A stretch of 64,000 bases of DNA, from the NCBI RefSeq assembly GCF_012489685.1, contig NC_080043.1, forward strand, positions 33,313,987-33,377,986, in the 5' to 3' direction. Below are positions 1-10,568 of this stretch, piece by piece. Both the position numbers and the translations under genes were made by a program. The notes beneath the pieces are model-generated. The model saw nothing but the letters and a program-made list of their open reading frames with translations. It was not told the origin of the DNA and searched no databases. This stretch comes from Lotus japonicus. Taxonomy: Eukaryota; Streptophyta; Magnoliopsida; Fabales; Fabaceae. Each line of letters starts with the position of its first letter. The first letter of the stretch is position 1.

Positions 1-186
1 AAAGGATTAGTGAATGAGATTCGTGCACTTACCTATTTCATCACTAATGGGAGAGTCTTGAGAAAGATGACCATCAATATATCAAAGGATGATACGAGGC
101 AAGAGTCCTACCACCATGACATGGCAGAATGGTTAATTTCGACTGTTCAAAAAGCTTCAACAGAATTAGAGATTTCAATTTGTTAA
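1..186 (+). CDS. 3' end of an F-box/FBD-domain gene (5' part outside window)
   Basis: The window opens inside an open frame starting at base 1 (KGLVNEIRALTYFITNGRVL...) that ends at TAA 184-186 after 61 residues. The pattern of a helix followed by 'NGRVLRKMTINIS', then a charged stretch and 'MAEWLISTVQKASTELEISIC', matches the end of the FBD domain, in which a residue run like 'N(A/G)xVLxKMTI' is typical. FBD domains sit at the C-terminus of plant F-box/LRR proteins, which act as substrate adaptors of SCF ubiquitin ligases in cytosol and nucleus. Only the last exon portion is visible, so the F-box and LRRs cannot be checked and the gene could be a pseudogene. A plausible 3'UTR follows. It is the only convincing host coding sequence in the window. 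Confidence 0.72.
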   Translation, partial: KGLVNEIRALTYFITNGRVLRKMTINISKDDTRQESYHHDMAEWLISTVQKASTELEISIC

Positions 187-1655
187 CCAGTATTTTCATG
201 GATTTAAAGATTTATGCATATGCATTGACTCATAGATTATGTAAAAAATGTATTATTTTTTAAGAGCAATGAAATTTTATAACTATTTTATTATAAATGT
301 AATACTAGTATTGAGCTCGCGTCATGCACGACTGATATATGAAGGACACAAATAAATAAAGAAAAGCTAAATTGAACACGCATATAAATCCATAACATGA
401 TTAATCGTTAATCAAATGTTGGTAAAATCATCTTTATAAACTACATTTTGCTGTTGAAGATGAATTTCCTTTATGCAAAAATCTCCAACCATTTCCTGCT
501 TGTAACTCTAGAAAGCTACACGTACAATTGGTCAGGGGTTAATACTAATATTTGAAGGTATATATTAATATGAGATCATAATTTTATATAGTATTAAAAT
601 TAGGAAAATTAAAATTTCGAATTATGTTAGGATTATATTTGGGAATGTGATATAAGATAATCATTTAAATTGAATACACAATTGATTATTTCTTTTTAAA
701 TTGTAAACTATAATAAATAGAATTTATTTGAGAGTGTAATATATTTCCATAATTGCATTTATCCTGAAATTTGTATTTGAAATAATATGACTTAAATGTG
801 TTAATACAATATAGTATTAGAAGTGAATTTGAATTCAAATTAGAATAAATAGGTGTTAATTTTTTTTTTTAATATAGCTGTATAGAGTTTTTTATTGTAA
901 ATGATTTAAATGTCAGCTTAGGATGATTTGTGGCATCATTTTTCTAATTGGGCTAAGAGAGAAATAATGTGAAATTAGGCATTGCACATGGTAGTGGCAC
1001 CTATAGGGACTTGCCACTTTTTGGGTTCAAATTTAGTTTATAGTATAAGATAAGATAAGATTTTGGAGAAATTAAAGCAAATAACATTTGACTTTTTGAT
1101 AATTTTTTACATTAAATACCAAAGCAATTAAAGCAAATAATATTTGACCTTTTGTTAATTATTTTACATTAAATACTTGTCCTGAAAACAAGGCCTTAAT
1201 GAATTTTGAAATTATTAGAAACTTTGAAAACATAAATATGACATCACCAACATACTAATAATAGCATGAGAGAGAAAACAACATAAAAAAAACATTGCAT
1301 GAGGGAGTGACACCTATAGAAATTATTAGTAGCACTTATACTTTATTTTGACATAAAAGAAAAGTGAAATTTTTTTGTCTACCTCAAAGTATTAATAATA
1401 AAAAATTCAAAGAAATAACATAACAAAACAATTAATTTGGATTGCATGGAATTATTGCATCTAATTCTCATACGAGAGGATTGTTCTCATATTTCTCTGA
1501 TAATAAAATGTTTTTTTTTGAAAAAAAATATTTATTTATTAATCGTTGTTTTGAATTATTTGCACGATATTTATACATCCTGTCACTAATTTTCGCACCA
1601 TCCCTTTACATTCTTATATCATCCCCCATTTTGCGGGGAGAAAACACTCCTCTCT
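187..1655. other. AT-rich intergenic DNA downstream of the FBD gene
   Basis: No coding potential, RNA gene or terminal repeats were seen. The one local structure is an imperfect tandem duplication of about 56 bp at 1072-1178, in which the phrase 'taaagcaaataa(c/t)atttgac' occurs twice. The proximal part presumably holds the 3'UTR and polyadenylation region of the FBD gene. Confidence 0.6.
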
Positions 1656-2950
1656 TTAACCTCTATAGACTTCTGGTTTGACTTTTAGGGTTCTAAACCA
1701 GGGTGGTCGTCGCGCCGCCTCTGCGCACGGCAACAACCTCCTTCCTCTCCCTTCGTCTCCTTTCCTTTTCCTTTTCGCTGTTACCTTTGCCATACCCGCC
1801 CCTGTTTCTTTCCTCTTCCTGTTCACGGGTTCTCTTCTCTGTTCGACTGGGTGGCCACCAGGCCGCCGTTTGGCGCGGAGAAAACCCCTTCCTTTCGGTC
1901 CTTCCTCTCCTTTCCGCCTTGTAGCTTGCATTTGAGGGCTCTCTAGTGTTTCCGGCGAACCACGACCTCAGGTTCATTGCCACCGCGCTGTCGCAGGTAA
2001 GCCTTGCCTTGCCTTGCCCAGATCTGTGCTAGCCTGCTGAGGCCAAATCTGCTCTCGTGCTCGTGTTGGCTTTTTGGTTGGCGAGGAGGTAGGGTTCTGG
2101 TGTCTTAGAAAGATGAAGCCTTTCCTCTTCTCCTCCGACCTCTTCCGGTTCAGGTGTGGCGGCTTCTTCCCTTCGGCTTCGCAACTTGTCGTGTCGTCGA
2201 CGTGCTCTTCCATTCCCATTTCCCTTCAGCAGTTACTCCTCTCAGTGACTCTTCGCTTACCCAACAGATCCGGATTCTCAGATTTGTGTTTGGGTGTGCT
2301 TCTTGGCGTGTCGCCATAGTGTTTTGTCCCGTGGTTTTGGCTGGTGGGTTGTTGTTTGTGGTTCCCGTCGTCGTTTTCGACAACAGAACTGGTGTTCGTT
2401 AGCTGAGGTTTCGTTCTGAGTGGTTACGGAAATGGCAGGCGCTTCGGCTTTCCCATTTCCTCTCGAAGATCGTTGAGGCGGTGGTTCCCTTCCGACCAAG
2501 GCATTTGACTTCTTGTAGGTTTTGGTTGTCTTGTATGTGGCAATTTTTTTTGCTTGGGCTTTGAGGCTTTGGAGGTTGTGTTGGAGTTTTTGCCAGTGCT
2601 CTACTCGTATGGTCGCGACGTTTAGTTTTCTTGTTACCTTTATTGTTTTAGGTTCTTTAGACTTCGGGTGGCGGACTCTATGGCAGTTGTTGGGTGTTGT
2701 GGTTGGGTTTTGTGCTTTGCATGTTTGGGTTGTTTCTCTATCTTGCCTGGTGTCGTGCGACTAGTAGGACCCCGTTCGATTGAGCCTAGAGTTTTTTTCG
2801 ACTTTAATAGAGACTTCTCCTAGCTGTGTTTGGTTTGGCGCTTTGTGGGGGGTTTTTAGAGGTTTTTTGATGGTTTTGACTATAGTGCTTGTGTTTATGT
2901 CAGCTTTTGTTGGCTTGATAACTATACCCATTTGAGAGGGATTGTTTCTC
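1656..2950 (+). other. Unidentified GC/CT-rich island, possibly a non-autonomous LINE-like relic
   Basis: Base composition changes sharply from AT-rich flanks to a CT-rich, GC-richer segment, beginning with runs of 'cttcctctccc' type sequence. A strong splice-donor-like site (CGCAG|GTAAGC) lies at about 1997. The second half is G/T-rich on the plus strand (many 'ggttttgt', 'ttgtttgtgg' words). It ends with 'gtttctcaatatta' followed directly by a (TA)n run. There is no long credible ORF; short frames on both strands are low-complexity. A CT-rich leader, TG-rich trailer and simple-repeat tail suggest a non-coding retrotransposon derivative or an untranslated region of a lost gene. I do not recognise it. 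Confidence 0.35.
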
Positions 2951-2952
2951 AA

Positions 2953-2986
2953 TATTATATATATATATATATATATATAATATATT
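2953..2986. repeat. (TA)n microsatellite
   Basis: Nearly uninterrupted TA dinucleotides. They end at the left target duplication of the neighbouring Mutator-like element. Confidence 0.85.
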
Positions 2987-3123
2987 GGGTTAATCGTCTA
3001 CTTGGTCCCTGTCTTTGTCTCGTCGTCTGAAATTAGTCCCTCCCCGGAAAATTTGCAAATCTGGGTCCTCTCATTTGCAATAAGTCTGGAGCAGGTCCTC
3101 GCCGGAGCCCGGAGCTCCGGCGA
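2987..3123 (+). repeat. Left terminal inverted repeat of the Mutator-like element
   Basis: About 137 bp, nearly identical to the inverted right end. Its inner end is the perfect GC-rich palindrome shared by both TIRs. Confidence 0.9.
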
Positions 3124-4610
3124 GTGATGAATATGCATGCTGACTGGATAAATGAGGCTGACGTGTCAAGGAAAAAAAAATAAAAAAAAATACAATTTCC
3201 AATTAATGAAAATAACCCTAAATTAATTAACAAAATTAATTCCACAAATTAATTTCCATCAACCCAAATTCCCAATCAAATTAGGGTTCACATTCTGCAA
3301 CCCAAATTAGATAGATCGTGTTCAATTTGACAGTTTCTTCTTCTTCAATGTCATCTCCTTTCCTCATTCATAGATCGTGTTCTTCTTCTTCTTCTTTTTC
3401 TCCATCCTCTCTTCTTCTTCACCACCACCAACCCCAACAGCCACCACCACTGCAACAACGATCTGGATCTGAATCTGAGTGCGACGGAGGACGAAGGAAG
3501 AAAATGAGAGGGATAGGCTGGGTGCGATGGCTTGGTGCGACGGAGGGCGAATCGCTCGCGGCGGAGGGTTTGACGGCGCCTTCCATGACCATCGGCGGAG
3601 GGTTTGTCGACGCCTTCAACCATGAGATCAGAGGTGTGGCGGATCACTGACTCAAGGGTGGGAAGATGAGCAAGGATTCGACCCAAGGGGCTCACGACGA
3701 TGATGGAGGCTAGAGGCGTCGGATCCCTTGTTGGTGACGAGGAGATCGATAGTGCGAGGGATTGGCTGCTTTGGTCCAGATTTCAGCTTCACCCCCTTCG
3801 ATCTAGTTTTTGGGTTCACCTTCATTGATCCAGATTTCCGCTTCTCCTTCAATCCAGAGAACACAGCAACCGTTTCTTCACCTTCTTCCTTTGCTCCTTT
3901 CCCTTTTTTATCTATGATTTGCTTTGGGTCAGAGGTTGCTGCTGATGGGTTTGGGTTGGGGAGAGTGGGAGGAGATAGGGGAATGAGGGGATTGGGGTTG
4001 ATGTTGTTGGGGTTGGTGTTCTGGGTTTATGTTGCAACTGGTTCATTTTGGACTTCACCTTCTTTGCTCTGCAAATTGTTGGGGAAAATAAGAGGAAAAG
4101 AAAGACGATTTATGGTGCAGTGAGGAAGAGGAACAGAACCACCACCATCTCTAGGTTTCTCGGCCACCCCCACCACTTCTGGGTTCTCCTGAGTTTCTTT
4201 TTCATGTTATGTACATGTTTGGGGCGGTTATGGTGGGGATGAGTTTAGTTTTCTGGATTTTGATTATTTCTGGACTCTTGGTTATGATGATGAAGACCCT
4301 GGGAAATTAGATTTGGTGTTTTTGGGATTTTATTTTGTTTATTGTTAGGGTTATAATGTTTTGAAGAAGATGATGAAGAAAATGAAGATGAGATCAATGT
4401 AAAAAAAAGTAGATGAAAAACATGATGTTGAAGAAGTTTCATGTTGATGAAGATGAATTTAGATTTTTTTAATTGAATTTAGATTAAAATAATTGTTTTT
4501 ATTTTTTTAAATAAATTAAAATTTTTGACCTGTTTTTGTTTTTTATTTATTATTTTTTTAAAAAAATCCACATAATCAACATTAGCCCAGTCAGCTAGCC
4601 AAATCACCAG

Positions 4611-4748
4611 TCGCCGGAGCCCGGAGCTCCGGCGAGGACCTGCTCCAGACTTATTGCAAACGAGAGGACCCAGATTTGCAAATTTTCCGGGGAGGGACTA
4701 ATTTCAGACGGCGAGACAAAGACAGGGACCAAGTAGACGATTAACCCT
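4611..4748 (-). repeat. Right terminal inverted repeat of the Mutator-like element
   Basis: Inverted partner of 2987-3123 with only a few mismatches. The 9-bp target duplication follows at 4749-4757. Confidence 0.9.
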
Positions 4749-5160
4749 AATATATTTGTCTTTCAAAAAAAAAATTATACCTCCCATTTTAATAGGTAAT
4801 CTTGTATTCTAGGTTGCTTTCAATTATAAATATTGAAAAATAAAAAACAAAAAAATTATAAAATAACACTTGTACTCTCTCTTAATACAATCTTTTCTTT
4901 TCAAAAAAAAGATTACTAATTACTATTACAAGTAGCAATAATCTGCATGCCTTAATATATCTAAATATAAAAAACAAACAAATAATGTAGTCTAGGTATC
5001 TTTTCTATGAAAAAATGTTTAAAGTAAATTATAAACTTCCTTTGGTTAAAGTTTAAATAAGTGAAACAAATTTATATTTGCAAAAATAAAGTTTAACAAA
5101 AGAAACAAATTTATATTCGCAAAAATAAAGTTTAGAAGTTTTTTTATTTTAAAATCAAGG

Positions 5161-5275
5161 TGTCCCCAAATGATAACTCAAGTGGTAAAAGTTGGGGGAC
5201 ATGTGGGTTGGGAGGGGAAGGTCCAGGGATCAATCCCTGGAGGGTATAATTTATATCTTTGATGTACAAAAAAAA
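5161..5275 (+). mobile_element. tRNA-derived SINE, copy 1
   Basis: An A-box-like segment (gataactcaagtggtaaaag), a B-box-like segment (ggtccagggatcaatccc) and a short 3' tail ending in A8 identify a tRNA-derived SINE. It is flanked by a near-duplicate of 'aaaatcaagg' (5151-5160) and 'aaatcaggg' (5279-5287). A second copy of the family lies at 36877-36999 on the other strand. Confidence 0.8.
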
Positions 5276-6020
5276 TTTAAATCAGGGTAAAAGGTGACAT
5301 AGTAATTGATATGGGTGTATTGGCCCTCATCGTTAATCGGTCATGATTCATGTCCACTAAATATGCACCTTATCAAGATTCATTGGATACATAGAGATAG
5401 TTTCAGGTTAAAAATTTGGCATGTTTAATATTATGGTCGGGTAAAATACAAACACAATTCAAATCAATTTGTCTCACAAACACCTCAAGTTACCCACTAG
5501 CTTTAAAATATGGCTTGACATGTATAGGAATTGTGCATATGGGATTAAAATTTTCATAAATTAACATCATACCATGATGTCTTTCAAAAAGAAAAACATC
5601 ACACAATGATTTTCAATTTCATGTCATATTTGCATCAAGTTTACACCATCTGTTTTCTTAGATAATTGTTGATTATGAGTTTTTTTATGATAAATATTAA
5701 AAAATGAATAAAATTAACAAATGTTTAATAATTTACTGATAACTAATTATAACAAATACTAATTATTACATATCTAAAAATAAAAAAAAATCAACAAAAA
5801 TATTGTGTAGTTAACATTTTTCATGATAATTTCCTTTATTTATAATTTAAATACAAATTATATAATTATAATGAGTGAAGGTTTAATAAAATAAATAAAT
5901 TTATATTCGCAAGCAAGAAATTTAGTAGTTATTGATTTTAAATCAAGGTAAAAAAAAGTGACATAATAAATTAAAGGAGTGTACATGACCTGACAATTAA
6001 TCTATCGTGGCTATGCTCCT

Positions 6021-6206
6021 GAATAATGTTTCTTTCACACCTTTCTTTGAGGTGGAAAAATGTGGATTGAAGAGAGAGATAGGAAGAAAAGAAAAAGTAA
6101 GAGAGATAGATTATTAGATGTGATAGATGATAAGAGGAGAGAGATAAAAATAAAAATAGGTTAAAATGAAGTGTTTAGAAAATGAGGTATGTATATATCA
6201 TTGTTG
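6021..6206 (-). mobile_element. MITE (GAGTAATG family), copy 1
   Basis: A 186-bp member of a family seen five times here. Purine-rich interior, ends gaataatg...cattgttg, and an inner inverted motif around 'cacacct'/'aggtgt'. Flanked by tatgctcct (6012-6020) and catgctcct (6207-6215), an 8/9 match to a 9-bp target duplication. It interrupts the ~658-bp tandem array. Confidence 0.85.
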
Positions 6207-7130
6207 CATGCTCCTTATACACATGTCAGGTTTCAATAAATCTAGGGATGGGTTCAGATTTAAAAATTTGACACGTCCAATATTCAAGGTCAAGTGAAAA
6301 ATTAGCACAACATATCCCAACGCGTCACACAAACACCTCAAATTGCCCACTAGCTTCGAAATAAGACTTTGCATGTACCAAAATTATGAACGGATGATTA
6401 GAATTTTGTAAATTACCATCACACAATGATTTTTTATTTCATGTTATACTTGCATGAACTTTATACCTTCTGCTTTCTCAGATAATTGTGGACTTTGAGT
6501 TGTTTTTTATGGTAAATATTTGAAAACTGAATAAACTAACAATTATTTTATAACTGATGTAACTGAATACTAATTACTATTACAAATACGAATAATAAGT
6601 GTGCCTTAATATATATATATCTAAAAGTACACAAACAAACAAATGATATAGTCTAGTTAACCTATTTTATGGAAAATGTTTAAAGGAAATGATAAACTTC
6701 CTTTATTTAAAATTTAAGTATAAATCATATAATTATAATGAGTGATGTTTTATAAAATAAACAAATATGTATTGGAAAATATGAAACTTAAAATCAAGGT
6801 AAAAAGTGAAAAAAAAAAATATAGGGGCGTACAAGACCCTACCATTATTTGGTCGTGGGTCATGTCCATTAAACCAGCACCTCATTGGGTTTCATTGGGT
6901 TTAGGAATGAGTTTTGGTTTAAAAATCTAACACAATCAATATTTAGGGCCAGATGAAATTCAAGCACAACCGGTCTTAACCCTTCTCACAAACACTCAAG
7001 TTATCCACTAGCTTCAAAACTAGGTTTTGCTTGTGCAGGAACTGTGTAGAAGTTGTGTACAAATGACCAAAATTTCCTAAATTAACACCACACAATGATT
7101 TTTAATTTCATGTCATAGTAGCTTAAAGCC

Positions 7131-8039
7131 TCGAGCAGCCCAATATGTATCTATAGTGAAATAGTATAGTTAGTTAGATTGGAATCTTTTGCCATGCAAA
7201 ATTCAGGACTAATGATCTAATAATTGTGTAGTTTCTTTTGTAACTTGTTTGTTGGGAAGGGTAAAAAGATAAAATATAATAACATATATACCCTACTCTA
7301 ATCTAGTGATTGTTGTATCGTAGGATATGATAACTCAATCATGTCCTTTAAAATAAACTAAGGGTTAGTGGCGGAGGCTGCGTCTATGCAACCGTAGAGT
7401 CTAGGAGGAGGTGAAAATGAAAAAGGAAAGGGCCCGGAATTGTTGTGAATGGTTGAGGGTGAAATGTTAACTACAGAGTATGTGAGTATGATATTGTGGT
7501 CGAAGGAGAGTATGTGAGTCAGATTTTATAGGGCCCAAAGTGTTATTTTTGGGTGTAGTGTGGAGTACAATTAATTCTATTTTTTCCTACTTCAATAGGG
7601 ACCCTGAGTATTTCTATTTTTGGGTGATTTAATCATGTAAAAAGTACTCAAGATCATTGAAAAAAAGTTGTCAGTTTTTAAATTATAAAACAAAATACGC
7701 ATATACCCCCACCTAACAGTCTCTTGTATTTGTGGGAAAATGGAAATCCACTAAGCACTTGTTTGAACATATTTTCTCCTTCTGAGTATGATTTTATTTT
7801 ATGAAATGAAGTGTCATTCTGTCTGGGAACCCATTTCTCCCTTTTGGGATAGTGAAAATATGTTTTAAAACCTCATTGAAGGAAAAGAAACCATGAATAT
7901 ATGTTCAATTGCGTTTTTTTCTTGTTATTAAGCACTTATGGCGTCATTTTAGTCACTACAATCATCAACTTTGTAAATTAACGACAGTGGGTTGTAGAAG
8001 AGACAAGATTCTGTAGGGGCAAGTAGTAAAGGTCGATGT
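7131..8039. other. Intergenic DNA without recognised features
   Basis: Mixed-composition sequence with no coding frame, terminal repeat or RNA gene that I can support. Confidence 0.55.
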
Positions 8040-8142
8040 TACCTAGGGGCGGCAGGTGTGGCAACAATTGTGATAGAGGGTGGAGGTGGCAACGATAGTG
8101 ATGGCAACGACAATGGATGTGGTTGTGGTGGTGATAAAGGTG
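8040..8142 (+). repeat. GGT-rich degenerate trinucleotide tract, segment 1
   Basis: Runs of ggtggtgat-like triplets. It resumes at 13962-14013 and 16696-17096, so these appear to be one tract separated by retroelement insertions. Frames across it are low-complexity artefacts. Confidence 0.7.
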
Positions 8143-9327
8143 GTGATTTATAGCTAGCTACAAGTGTACAAACTTTCTTGAAGTAATAATATCGATCTAC
8201 GAGGATTGCAGTAGCTTACACTCTAAATTCACTCATTTCGTAATGAAAGGACAAAAATTAAAGAGAAAATAAATGTTGATTGTTTCAAAGATTGTAGAAA
8301 ATAAAACGAAAGTGATTAAACTTGTTGGTAAAAACATTGGAGAAAACTTACTAGAGAATTGACTTCGTTAACTACTCGCTATGCTTCTACCCACTCTGAT
8401 TATATAATACATCAGTTCAATTCATCTAAGGTGCTTTGCCTAATTATACACTTACTAATTCCTTAAGTAAGCACACCTTTCAATTAACTAGTGATAACTA
8501 ATTCCTCAGTACCTAATCTTAGTTAATTGAAGATAAAACACGATTCTTATTCAGACCAACACAAATAATTCCACCTGTATCCCTAAGGTATAGAAATTCT
8601 CTTATTCAATATCTTCCCAAATCCCTAATTATACCAGTCCCAATTGCGTAGAAAATAGAAAGGTAACTCATATGCATTCATGTTCAATATAATAAAGAAG
8701 AGAACCATAGATAAAAAAGAATGATTGATATATATCCAAGAATGTATCAAAGCATAACTAATAGAAAACTACATCATCTCTAGTACAAAAGAGTTTAGTT
8801 ACTCATGACAAACATGGAACTAAAGCAAAAGAAATAGAGAATATCATAAATGAACTAGAATGATAAAATCATTGCCCTAGAAGAGCTTAATTATCTCCAA
8901 AGTATCCTTCCTTGATTATCCATTTTGTTGCCCATTTCCCCTCTTGCAAAACTAGGTTAAATAGTGAACATGGGTGAAATCTGGTGTAAAATCACAAACC
9001 CAACGCAGTTGCGCTGGCTTAGTGGGGCATATGTGTTGAAGACTAGTGGCCTGACACAGCTGCACTGGCCCTCCATTGCCAGAAGCTTCTCTGGTGCTCG
9101 TTTCATGCAGATGACAACTTTGACCTCATTTGTTAAAAAAACCCGTATGAAATCGTTAACCATTGGATCGGGCATAAATTTTGATATGTTGTTCAAGAAC
9201 CATTGATCTTCAATCTGACAGGTCAAATTGTCAAAATAATAATATGTGCCATGAGAACCACCCCACGCAAGATACAACAATATTGTTTAGAAGTAACCTG
9301 ATACCAAAAAACCACAAAAACACATAA

Positions 9328-9664
9328 TGGACTGGGCGAAACCCCAGGGTCTCTCGCCCAGGAGACCCGACCTTGGGCGTGGGACGCGTCATGACCTTGG
9401 GCCTCCCTTCCCGAGGCCCAACTGGCCCATACGGACATACTAAGGGCGCCAAAGCCCAACTCCACCTCTATAAATAGGAGGGAAATACCAATTGTAAGGG
9501 ACTCTTAGCTCATTTGAGTCATTTGAGAAATAATAGCATTGAAATTCAGTTATATTTTCTCTCTCTAAGCGGTTAGAGTTCCTCTCTCTCTCTCTCTAAG
9601 CATTCACATCACTTTCTTCACACTTTGGGTACTACCTTCCCTCTCTATGTTCTAGCACGGAACA
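9328..9664 (+). repeat. 5' LTR of the Tat-like element
   Basis: 337 bp, TG...CA ends. TATA box 'tataaatagg' at about 9472, so transcription likely starts near 9500. It is longer than the 3' LTR through a 'gtcatttga' duplication and an expanded CT microsatellite near 9580. Confidence 0.9.
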
Positions 9665-9924
9665 TTTGGCGCCGTCTGTGGGGATCGAACCGTTTCTTTC
9701 TCCTCTAGCAGATCCAGCTCCCGCCGGCAGAGCTCTTGAATTTCCTCCACGAAGCAGAGAAAATCTCTGAGGATAGCGTTCATCTCAGAACTCAGATCCA
9801 TTCCCAACAGTTTGTTGGTCAGGTCGTAGACGTTGGGATCTTCCGGATGCCTGACGTTGATGAAGAGGTCTTCATCAAAAACTTTCTTCCTGAGCTCTTC
9901 CAAACAGGCAATGTAGGATGCCAT
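9652..9924 (-). CDS. Small antisense ORF overlapping the LTR/PBS (hypothetical)
   Basis: A 90-residue frame starting MASYIACLEELRKKVF, acidic and leucine-rich with protein-like composition ('DPNVYDLTNKLLGMDLSSEM', 'EEIQELCRRELDLLEEKE') and probably helical. It runs antisense through the primer-binding site into the LTR edge. Position and strand match a second downstream exon or ORF of the antisense gene at 10569-12345, about 650 bp upstream of it on the antisense map. I do not recognise a domain, and chance conservation of an open frame cannot be excluded. Codon-usage or cross-copy comparison would decide. Confidence 0.35.
   Translation of the reverse strand: MASYIACLEELRKKVFDEDLFINVRHPEDPNVYDLTNKLLGMDLSSEMNAILRDFLCFVEEIQELCRRELDLLEEKETVRSPQTAPNVPC
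9666..9690 (+). promoter_or_regulatory. Primer-binding site (tTGGCGCCGTCTGTGGGGA)
   Basis: Directly after the 5' LTR, a TGGCGCC-type sequence typical of plant Tat/Athila elements, complementary to a tRNA 3' end. It sets the element's orientation. Confidence 0.8.
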
Positions 9925-10568
9925 TTCCTTGATGTTTTAGAAAGCAGATGAGATGTGAAGATTGTGCGTTTTGGTTCTTATTTATAAGCCCGGTTCAGTC
10001 TCCGGAAGTTATTGATGGAGCAGTTTCTCGAGGAGTTTTTCTTAGAAAAGGAGCGACTTGCAATAAAGGCTTGAGCGTTCGTGGCCGGTGGTCAACAATG
10101 AACCATTGGAACGTGGGGAAGAAGCACTTGGGCAGACGTTTGAAATTCCCTAAGAGGAACGTCCCGCATAGTTTATTTCCCGGCGGGAGGCGTACAATTA
10201 AGACTCATAGCAAAAGCAGTAAAAACTTGGGGTCCTCGTTAAAAAAAAGAAAAAAAAGAAGAGAAGAAAAGGAAGACCCTTGGTACAAAGATAACAAAGA
10301 TAATCTAAGGACTCCTAACATTTTGAGTTGGCTCTACGTGTTCTTCCGTCAGGAAACGCTCGGCAACAAAGCCTGGAGGATCGTTGGACCCGACCAATCC
10401 TGTGGGTGTAACCCTCTTAAATGCTCCCATCTGGCTGAGAGCAATCAGAGGATGGAGATGTTCGACTTAGGCTTTGGCAAGGAAGAAGCCTCGGCCGCGT
10501 TCAGAAGCGGCAGCAACAGCAGCCTCTGACCTCAATCTTTCTTCTAAGGCCTTCGCGTCAAGAAGGGC

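Larger units (their letters stand above)
2987..4748. mobile_element. Non-autonomous Mutator-like element with long TIRs and 9-bp TSD
   Basis: The left end (2987-3123) and the reverse complement of the right end (4611-4748) match almost perfectly. Both start GGGTTAATCGTCTACTTGGT and run to a GC palindrome (gccggagcccggagctccgg). The element is flanked by the exact 9-bp duplication TAATATATT (2978-2986 and 4749-4757), diagnostic of Mutator-type transposition. No transposase is present. The interior is split between an AT-rich left edge and a GC-richer centre (3318-4240) with short frames, including a Ser/His/Pro-rich frame at 3318-3650 that could be captured gene sequence but has no recognisable domain. 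Confidence 0.9.
4905..7130 (+). repeat. Three diverged tandem copies of a ~658-bp noncoding unit
   Basis: The same ordered set of landmarks occurs three times: 'ttactaattactattacaa', then 'aaacttcctt', then 'aaatcaagg', then 'cactagctt', then 'cacaatgattttt'. The 'cactagctt' landmark lies at about 5494, 6348 and 7006. The second interval is about 658 bp. The first is about 854 bp, but it contains a 186-bp MITE plus its 9-bp duplication, which brings it to about 658 bp as well. Copies are diverged (old array) and carry no ORF. A SINE lies inside the first copy. Confidence 0.75.

Noticed and set aside
3318..4242. Candidate genes inside the first Mutator-like element
   Set aside because: Short, Ser/His/Pro-rich frames on both strands with no domain; captured sequence is possible but not shown.
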